This document shows positions 52,058-62,700 of a stretch of 64,000 bases of DNA, one piece after another. Each line of letters opens with the position of its first letter. The stretch's first letter is position 1. The position numbers were made by a program, and so were the translations under genes. The notes under the pieces were generated by a model. It had not been told where the DNA came from. It did no database searches and saw only the letters and a list, made by a program, of their open reading frames with translations. Origin of the DNA: Liquidambar formosana (lineage: Eukaryota; Streptophyta; Magnoliopsida; Saxifragales; Altingiaceae); NCBI GenBank assembly GCA_039720395.1, contig CM077832.1:12838966-12902965 (forward strand). The letters run 5' to 3'.

Positions 52058-52212
52058 ATAATTTATTTATTTATTTATTTATTTCCGTGTCCTTGCCGTG
52101 TCGTGTCTTGAATTTTTAGAAATTGTCGTGTCGAAGTGTCCGTGTTGTGTCGCAACCGTGTCACGTGTCCGTGTCCGTGCTTCTTAGAAGATAAGGATAT
52201 GGTGGGACTCAT

Positions 52213-52246
<34 letters not shown>

Positions 52247-55200
52247 ATACAGGTCCAATCCAGACGTTCTGATGTAAGGTATATCTGATGTGCTTATTTG
52301 GACTGTCAAAGGGGAAGGCTATCTTATTTTCCAGCAGCTGTCTTCGGTGGTTTAGTTTATGCATTTATTTCCTTGAGTTTGCATGTAGTTAGTGGATTAG
52401 CTAAGGGGTAATAAGGTCATTTTACAAGCTTTATACATATAAATAGGAATCTGTCCAGCAGAAGAATAGTTTTTCCCGAAATTAATCATTCACAACAGCA
52501 GTTGTAAGAGCTTAGGCTCAAGTTCTCTCCAATAATCAATGGATCCTTTGAATTTCGTTCAATTTCTCTCTATTTCTCTCATGTTCTAGCATTTTCTTAG
52601 CTAGATTGCTTGAGTTTCTGGTGCGATTTTATCATTTGGTATCAGAGCACAAGGATTTCGATCCCTGTGGTGATAATTTTTGCCCTATTTTTTCCTCTAT
52701 TCTGTGTCGAGATGAAGATCTCTTGCTTTAGCCATGGGCAACAAGCCCTAGGTTTTTTCTGGGAGTGATTGCAGCATTGTTTGCAAGAGGTCGAAGCTTA
52801 TCCTTGCAGCAATAATGCAAATTGAGACTTTCCTGGTGATTGAGATGCACAGACGAAACCCCAGTTGTGGTCGATCCAAACTAGGGATGGCTAGGGTTTG
52901 ATCGCAATTCATCAAAGAAGTAATCGAGCCTCTTCCAGCTAGTCAAAGTGCCTGTAGCAGTGAGATCACAACCACAGCCCTAATTTAGATCGACTATGGA
53001 GTTCGAAGGGTGTTTAGAGGAGTAAGAGCACAGAGAGACTTTGCGATCAGTACTGGTGCTTCGATTATGATCATTCTGTTTCTGAAGCTCTATTAGAGGC
53101 TCTATTAGAGTCTATTCCTCTTTCAGTGACTGTCTGAGGTTTCGTGTAGCATCAACAATCACAAATTGGAGTTTGCGATCTACTCTCAGCCTTGAGTTTA
53201 CTGTGTCTATGTTTACCAATTGAAATGGAAGCTTTCTCTCACTGATTTGTTAGACTCTCTTAACATTCTGCTGCTGTTTACCTTCGGTTCTCTTCATTCC
53301 AGACCACTATTTGAGTACATAGTACTGTTATGGCTTAAAGAGGAAGAGGTAGAAGAGGAAGGGGTAGAGAAAATGCCATGGACATCGACTTTGGGGCTGA
53401 AAATCACCCTCAAATGGGTAGAAATGATGACAACCAGCAAAACCAGCAACAAGGAGATGAGATTGGAGAATTGAGAAGGCAAATCGAGGTCTTGACGGAG
53501 ATGGTTCATCAACTCCAACCTCCTAGTGAGGTCAATTATGAGTCCGAGGACACCGATACTTCTTTTGAGAATCCCTTTGGGGTTCACCAAAGAAGAAGAC
53601 CATTTATGGTGAAGCAAGACTCCAAGCTGGAGTATAATATCAAAATTGACATTCTGGTGTTTAGAGGAAGCCTAAATCCGGATGAATATGTTGATTGGCT
53701 TATTCTATCGATAGAAATTTTTTACTATTATGAAGTTTCCGATGAAAGGAAAGTGAAGTTAGTTTCTATTTGCCTCCAAGGAGGTGCATCTTCTTGGTGG
53801 GAACAACTACAAATGGTTCGTCAAAGAAGTGGGAAAGGCAAGATTAGAGAGTGGAGCAAGATGAAAAAGAAGCTAAAGCACCATTATGTTCCCTACAAGG
53901 CTACAACTATATGCAAACTTTGTACAAAAAGTTGCATAACCTTAGACAACTTGGGAGTGTTGATGATTACACCGAGGCTTTTTATCAACTACTTGCAAGG
54001 GTTGATCTCAATGAGAGTGAAGAACAAATGGTGGCAAAGTATTTGAGTAGCCTTAGGCCTTCCATTTATGATGTTCTTGTGTTGCATCCTTTGTGGACCA
54101 TTTCGGAAGCCTACAACCGAGCCTTGTTGGTAGAGAAGCAACACAATCAGAATGTTTCTAGAATTGGACAGCAACTACAAGGCAATTCCAAGGCTGGACA
54201 GCCATACCAAAGCTACTCTAGAGGTGAAAATTCAACACAAGTTGAAAAGGGAAGTCATGTGGGTGTAGGACAACAAGCAAACGTTGCTCAAGCTGCTGCT
54301 CCTACTCAAAATCAGCCTACTGCGCGTCATGTAGGGGCTGGAAATCAGTTCCAAGGAGGGAATTTGAAGTGTTTTAAGTGTGGGGAACCCGGATTGTAGA
54401 AGGACCATGGGGGAGCGAAATAAAACACTTTTGATGGAAGAAATTGATGAAAATGTATGTCTTGCTATGCCACCAACCTATGACCAGCCCTTAAATGAGG
54501 AGATTGGTGGTGATTTTGATCATGAAGATGGCATGGCACTTATGATGAGAAAGACTCTTCTTGTTCTCAAGCATGAAACCGAGGAAGATTGAGTGAGAAA
54601 CAATGTTTTCTATACAACTTGTAGCATTGGAGATCGGGTTTGCAACATGATTATAGATGGAGGAAGTTGTGAAAATGTAGTTTGTCAAGAAGTAGTAGAC
54701 AAGTTGCATCTTCAAACTCATGAACATGCCCATCCTTACAAGCTTTCTTGGTTCAAAAAGGGGAGTGAGATCAAAGTTACCAAGAGGTGTTTGGTGTCTT
54801 TTTCTATTAGAAAGAAGTACTTTGATGAGGTTTGGTGTGATGTGGTGCCTATGTATGTATGCCATATTCTTCTTAGAAGACCTTGGCAATATGATCGTCA
54901 AACCATTCATGATGGGAAGAGAAATACCTACACTCTTTCAAAAGATGATCATCAATACACATTGCTACCCATGAAGGAAAGGTCACTTCCTAAGCCTTCA
55001 ACGACTACTCTACTTACTTCAAAGGACCTCATGGTGGAAGGCATTGATAATGGTGGTTTTGGTGCCTTACTTTCATGCGATTATGAAGCTGATTTGGGGC
55101 TTTCCACTGCTGTTTTTGAGTTTCCATCGCCATGTTTTGATAAGTTTCCTTGTCATTTATTTTCCGGATTGTCTCTTATGGATGATATGTCACCTATCTT

Positions 55201-56742
55201 TGATGAAGAATACGAGGAAGCTTCTTTTACCAACATTACTCATCAAATTACTCCTTTGAAGGTGGCTGAATTTTATTGGCAGCATCTCGATGAGTCCTTG
55301 AGTAGTGATTGTCTTTGGGAATTAGACTATGTATGTGGTGATTTGAGTAAAGCTTCTTTACCTTTTCCAAAGATGATATAATTGATGCATGTTCATGCTC
55401 TTAAGAGGCGCGATTGTGAGAAATGCAATGTCAAACACAAATTCAAAGCTGAAGTTAAGAGGAAGAAACTTCTTTTCAAGGTTCGAGACCTTGTGTGGGT
55501 GGTTTTGAATGAGAGAAACAAGCGAACCAGCCGTGTCAAGGATGCTTCAACTTCTTTATTCCATTCCAAAACTTGAGGACAAGTTTCTTTAAGAGGGGGA
55601 GTCTGATGTGCTTATTTGGACTGTCACAAGGGGAAGGCTATCTTATTTTCCAGCAGCTGTCTTCAGTGGTTTAGCTTATGCATTTATTTCCTTGAGTTTG
55701 CATGTAGTTAGTGGATTAGCTAAGGGGTAATAAGGTCATTTTACAAGCTTTATACATATAAATAGGAATCTGTCCAGCAGTAGAGTAGTTTTTCCCGAAA
55801 TTAATCATTCATAACAGCAGTTGTAAGAGCTTAGGCTCAATTTCTCTCCAATAATCAATGGATCCTTTGAATTTCCTTCAATTTCTCTCAGTTTCTCTCA
55901 TGTTCTAGCCATGGACTTAAAAATCGCGATATATCGCCATATCGGAGGGTAATGATACGATATATTGTTGCGAAATTGAAGAATTTTCAAAAAAAAAAAA
56001 TATCGAACGATATCAGCGATATATCGAAGATATATCGCTGATATCGAAGATATATCGCTGATATCGTTCAATATATCGACACTGCCATGTTTAAATGCCT
56101 TTTTGCCGATTGCTGGTGAAATTTTTACACATTAGAATAGGTTAGGATTCACATATATATGTACATTTTACTATGCTTAGTATTTCACATAATTTAAAAT
56201 ATTATTTCAAACCAATGGCCTTTGGTCTAATAGCACTCTTTATTTAAATGTTACAAAAATCTATTTCAATGTTATATAACATTTAAATGTTGAATTTGCA
56301 AAATTTTCTATTATCTATTTACTTAGCGCGGTATATTTTTTATACCCTACGCAACACATACTTATATTATACATATTTAAATTGCAATGTTTTGATGCTA
56401 GATTGTGTATTAGAGTTTAAATCATTGTTTCCCAAAGTTTCAATAAAAATATCCATGTTTAACTCATAATATCCACTATATCTTTAAAACGATATCGATA
56501 TTGTCGATATATCCGATATATCCACATTTTTGGACCCTCGATATATCCATCGATATCGATATTAAAGTCCTTGGTTCTAGCATTTTCTTAGCTAGATTGC
56601 TTGAGTTTCTGGTGCGATTCCATCAATGTCAGCACCATGCATTGGTGGTTGTACCTCATAACCCACCAATGAAAGGGGTACAACCCCGAGTGGATGGTGT
56701 TGATGTTAAGTTATATCAACAAGTCCTCAATAGGACAAGATC

Positions 56743-56792
<50 letters not shown>

Positions 56793-59700
56793 TTTCAAAC
56801 ATTACTTTCCTATTTAAATTTTTTTGAATTTTTATAGTTGTAATTCAGAATATTTTAATCACGCAAGCATCCCTAATTTATACACAACGAAAAGGGATCA
56901 TTCACAGCACAAGGGTCAAAATGTGCATAATAAAACCCTTATGTTTTTCCTTACAATTATATTCCTATTCTATGCTAAACAATTTTGTATTCCAAGAGTT
57001 GGATACATTTCCAAATGTTAAAAATTTATTTTAAATGTAATATTATTTGTTTGTTGCCCCCATCAATTAAATAAAATGGATCATTCCTTTGGGAAGAATC
57101 AGTCAAAAAAATTCATCCAGAGCTGATAACATTTAAGATTATGCAGGATTATACATGGAAGATCCTTTTTTGGATCTCTCTTGAGCCCTATGTCTCTTAT
57201 CCCTAGAGGGTCTTCCTCCACTAGCAGGTTTTTTTGAAAGACTCCATCATTCTGGTGTGGAATGATCGTTTGAAAGAACATATGTTGATCTCAATTTAGT
57301 CGACTCTGTTGATTCAGTACTTCATCCACATGTGATGTGTGAACAATGACAGTTGTGTACCACAGTCAGTAGCTAGATATTGATAAGGGGTAATGGAATT
57401 CATATGGTGAGCTATAAGCCTACAACAATGATCAAAGAACGTGACATAGCTGGGTTAAGAGACAAAAGGTAGATTCATTAGCTCGTTATTTAGTGCAATC
57501 AGTGAAATGACAGAATCTATTAGAAATATTCAACACGCTCTGGAATAAATGGATTCATTTAAGTATTGGATTCATAACGGGGAGTATCCAAAAAGTATTG
57601 GTATCCAATACATATCTAATATGGATATGGCTCCTTTTTAGATGTATTTTGCTACTTTACCTTCACCAACCGTGTGCTTTTATTCAATTATTTCCATGAT
57701 GAAGAGCCATCACCATGACTGTGATGCTTGACTATCTTTCTATCTTCAATATTAATCTGAATAGTTATATGATGGTTTATTTTTCCATGCATATGGAACT
57801 TTTGGAGTTATTTTGTCTTATTTAATGGATGCAGATTTTCTCATATTCCATTTACATGGAAGATTCATGGAGTAGTCTTGCGATATCAGTTTTGTCACAG
57901 GTAAACGTCAGAAAATACTTCTGAAATGATCCAGGTTTCTTATTTCAATCTGATGAACAACTAGCATTTCCTGTTGAATTTATATTGCACTTGGGTGAGT
58001 ATTTACATTATCAGTATACTCCCACATTAAAAGCTCAAGCTAATGATACACATGATGGCTATGGGACCGCTTGGTTAAGAGTTTTTTCATATTAAATCGG
58101 AAATTATTTAATTTGATATTTTCAGATTTAATTCAATGTATTCAGAATGTTTATGGGATTGTCCGGCTGTACTTGCCGATTCTTTCATTTAATATTTTCA
58201 GATTTAATTTGATGTATTCAGTAAATACTCAATCTTTATGGTATTGTCCAGGTGTACTGTATACACTCCTTGTACTTTTAAACAGTAATTTATTCGTATT
58301 TTAGTGATTTATTGTCGATCACCATTTACTCTTTGCTAAATTTGGTTTCCACATTACCAGATTGTGCAGAACTGCCCCGAGGATTTTCTTGAAGTAGAAA
58401 ATTTTGCTTATCTGGCAATGGAACTTTGTATGGCGTACCTTTTTAAAGTCTTTCATAGGTAGCCCATTCTTACATGTATATCATGTTATAATTTATTGAG
58501 CACATTCTTAGTAATACCTTGGCTGAAAGGTTCCTGCATTTTGTGCACAGTGCTGCTGCAATGACACCAGAACATCCAAACTGGGAGGATTCGATTTCTC
58601 CTTTATTTACTACAGCAAAGACACTAGTGAGTCGTTTTGAACCTAAGGTGGGTTTAGTCTATAAATTATTATATTTCCTATGCTTTTTTCAGCTCATGGT
58701 CCTTGTGTTACATCTAATTCTTTCGTGGTATTATTGATGAAATATGGTTTGAAAGACTTATCATTTATTTTTTAGTGTACTCAAATGTCGTAAATGTATT
58801 AATGTCATCTTATGCTGAATTAAATTGCATGCCTTCTAATGCAGAAGCAATTAAAGGCAGTGTTGGCATTTCTGTTAACTGGTTACAAGTGCATTAGAGG
58901 AGCTTCAACTGAGTTATGCCTTTCAAAAGTTATTGATTTTGTCCAATGTACCGGTTCTTTATTGAAGAAACATGTTGATGGTGAGAATTTTGAATTGATT
59001 GAGAGAGTATTCATTTTTTGCCAGCTTGATACCTTCTCTTTTCTCTTTTATTTTTTAATTTATTATATATAGATATTGTCTTCCTCACTTCCTCATCAAC
59101 AGTTTGTCTTTCAAATGTAGAAATTTTATTTATTAGAAGTCACTATGAATTCGGAATAAAATTTTGAGTTGGAATGGTTTGTGTTAATTCTTATTGAGGG
59201 AACTATTGAATACTTTGGAAAATAGTCAAGTGAAGGAAATTTTTTTGTAGTGTTACATTCTGAATCCTTTCATTGTTCCTTCTGTTCCTTCTCAAATAAT
59301 TAACAGCTTAAAACCATACACATTGCAAATCCTTTTACATGGAAATTGAGATTTTCTTCCATTTTCATGCTGCTATATATATATCAGCACCATGCATTAG
59401 GGGTTGTACCCCGTGCATTGGCCCTATGTACCTAGTAACCCACTAATGCATGAGGTACAACCCCCAATGCGGGGGTTAATATAACTTATATCAGCACATG
59501 CCCGATACATCCCTGATAACCCTTTAACACTCCAATCTTCCATTAATGGAAGGGAAGGCTTTCCAGTGCGATACAGATAGGTTGCTGGTGATCTTCCTTC
59601 TTTACATTGTCGATACCTGGCTACAATTTCTTGAGAGCAAGAGTAGGGAAGATCTCACTATTGCCCTCTATTACCAAGAAATCCATTATCTCCTAATCCT

Positions 59701-62700
59701 TGAGACCTTGACAAAGAAAATTGTCTATCATCCTACAGTGTGATATGACACTTTAAGTTGATGCAATCACTATCCTATGTGAGCCTCCTCCCAGACCAGC
59801 GAAGAAGATTTTGAATCAATGATCACCAAACTAGAGAAGTGCCATCTTCCAAACAAATTCTCATCTTTATTGGTGGTATAAAGTAGAGGTCAACTTCCAA
59901 CAAGAACACAGACTCAAAATCCTTCCTTCAGTATAGAGAGAAGCTCTTCTCTGGCTGCGATTAGGAAGCTCTAAGATCCTCTTTACCCTCTTGGAGTTCT
60001 CTTGCTTAATCTGATTGGTATGGCATGGATTAGGATCCACCAATGTACTAAGCACCATCTTGAAGTTGTTCCTGCCCTCACCATCGTTGTCTTTGGAGAT
60101 TTATTATTTTTGAGCAATCAACAAATGAATTTTATTGATGATTAAATATAAATCAAAAAATGATTTATGACAGATATATCTACCTTTCTCCAACAACTTT
60201 GATAATACACGTTTTCTACAAAAAAGAAAATCACAAAGGCCTTCTTGTTGAGCACACCATTCATATATTAATGCATTGCTTATAATTAGTAGTTCCCTTA
60301 GCCATCACAATTTAGAGGGAAATATATTTTAGGGGACTCCGCATTTCCGTTAGTGATTTTGTTACTGCTCATAACTTGTTTCCATCATTCTTTGTGATTT
60401 ATATCTCATGAGATGTATACAATTCACTGAAACAGCATTAGTTTTAGTTGGAATTACAGTTTTCTACATTTTAGTATTCATCAACTTGTCCCAATTAGTT
60501 CAAAATTGTTTTAAAACAATAAATTTTGGGAACTAATGGAATTTTGTATTGCAGACAAATCTAAACTTGATGATAATGGTATTCTCCACTTGAGAACAAT
60601 CCTTGGAGCTTGTCTGAATGCAATTGCTAGTTTGACTAAGGACTGCATTGAGGGAATTCATCTACTGGAGAATAAGAAGTCTGACTTGCACAAACTGCTG
60701 CAAATGAAGCTTGCTTTCTCTCTTGAACAAACTTTTTATTCGCGAAGCTGGCTTATGAAAGTGAATGTCATGGAGAGACCAAAGAGAGTAGCAGAGTCTT
60801 TTTTACCGTGTCAAAAAATTGCACTAAGTGTATCCAAACTGTTCTTACTGATTCTGAGATACAGGTAGGTAGATTTCTATGCTTGGAATTTATAGGTAAA
60901 TCACTAACTATTCATCAGGCACAAAAAGATAATATGGTTTATTTTTTTGTGCACAGGTTCAAGCAATCGCATTGCAAGTGCTAAAAAGCATTGTACAGAG
61001 AGGCACCAATGTGGAAAATAACTCTTTCCTTATGTTCTTTATTGGGGAGTTTTTCGGAGATATTTTCACCATAATCCAAAAGATGTTGAAGGTAGTTTTT
61101 CCAATAAATATACTAACTTTTTTGCTTGTCAAACTTCAGTGTTCATCATTCTGAAGACTTTTGTTATGCTGTTGATGACAGAAGCCCATAACCAGGGAAT
61201 CAGTAGCTGTTGCTGGTGAGTGCTTGAGAATCTTGGTGCTTCTACAAACACTGTCAAAAGCTAGTGAATGTCAGAGAGGTCTTATGAATCTGCTTCTGGA
61301 AGCCATTGTCATGGTTTTCTCAGTGTCAGAAGATGATTTTTCTCAGGTAATGCCAATAAGGTTTATGAAATTAAACTAGAAATTTATTACTTATTTTATT
61401 TCTTGTCATCATTTTTCTAAATGTGCATGTTGGTGACAGGAAGTCAATGATATAAGAAGCACCGCCATAAGGCTTGTTTCCCATCTTGCTCAAATTCCTT
61501 CCTCAGCAGTTTATTTCAAGGATGCCTTGTTAGCAATGCCTGTGACACACAGACAGCAACTTCAGGTGCTTTTCTAAAGCTGATTGGGGAAATATGAAAA
61601 TTATCTGCAGTTCTCTGTTCATTTTGTTTGGCAGGTGCTGTTTTACTAATTAAAGTCATTCCGCATTATTGACCATGTCTTTTGTTAAAGCTTGAATCTA
61701 AATTTTTCTTCGTCACTGCTTCAAGCCACAAACTTTGCTTTCTTTTTCTCTTCTTCCTTTTTTAACCCATATTACCTTATGCATATGACTCCAGAAGACT
61801 GCCTGAATTTTGGATATATCCAAACTCAGGCAAGGCATTGGCGCCCTTGTCCTTGCAGAGGCTTTGATCTGTTACTATGCACTCCTCATGTATGCTATCA
61901 CCATTTGTGTTACTCATTGCGAAACTGTCTTGGTCAACTCTCCTCTAATGGACTGGAGCCTGTGGGTTTTAATGGCCCAAAAACAATATATTATGTATCA
62001 CTGTTGAAAACATTTGTGTGTGTGGGTGGGGGGGGGGGGGGGGGGGGCTTTGGTGAATGATTGGCACATTAACTTGTTCAGTTGTTGTTACTATGGCGGT
62101 AATAAATTCCACTCAATTGATACTAATAAATGAAGTTTCCACTTGACTACTGATTATGTAATTTCAGGGTATTATCCGTGCTTCTGTGACGCAAGATCAG
62201 AGTGCAACACAAACGAAATCCACTACACCATCTTTAGTGATCAAGTTACCGGTGCAAGTGGAGGGAAGCCAGGAGAAAAATTCCCCTACATCCAGTACAA
62301 CACACTCCAATATGAACAGCATGGAAGAGGAAGAAGATGATTGGGATGCTTTCCAGTCTTTTCCTGCCTCTACAGCTGCTACAAATTCAAACATACAAAA
62401 TGCTGCTGAACCACCCCCATTGACTGAGGACCCTTCAGATCTTAACGATGAAAATGATCACTTTCAAGGATACACCAGTTCCCCACCGTTAGACAAGGTA
62501 AAAGAGATCATCAATGCAGAGCATCTAGAGGCTATTGAAGAGCATGTGCTATCTGAATCCATAGGAGGCACAGATGAGATTAAAAAACTCAATGATTTCC
62601 AAAGTAGTAATTGTGATATTGAGCCATGTGATAATTGCCATCAGGAGAGTGAAGATGGAGCTGTGCCAAGCCAAGAAAACGATTATCGAGGGTCATCTGA

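Larger units (their letters stand above)
52286..56625 (+). mobile_element. Non-autonomous Ty3-type LTR retrotransposon
   Basis: The 5' LTR is 52286-52634 (349 bp). The 3' LTR runs 55604-56625, split by a hAT MITE; without it and one copy of its duplication it is 350 bp. The LTRs differ at about a dozen sites. Flanks atatc and atgtc match at 4 of 5. The inside holds gag, a protease-like region and a short integrase-like tail but no reverse transcriptase, RNase H or integrase core, so it depends on a partner. Confidence 0.9.
50236..57834 (+). other. Intron 26 (7.6 kb), remaining content
   Basis: 50236-51353 and 56790-57834 are AT-rich and unassigned. The rest is the nested set of transposons listed separately. 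Confidence 0.65.
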
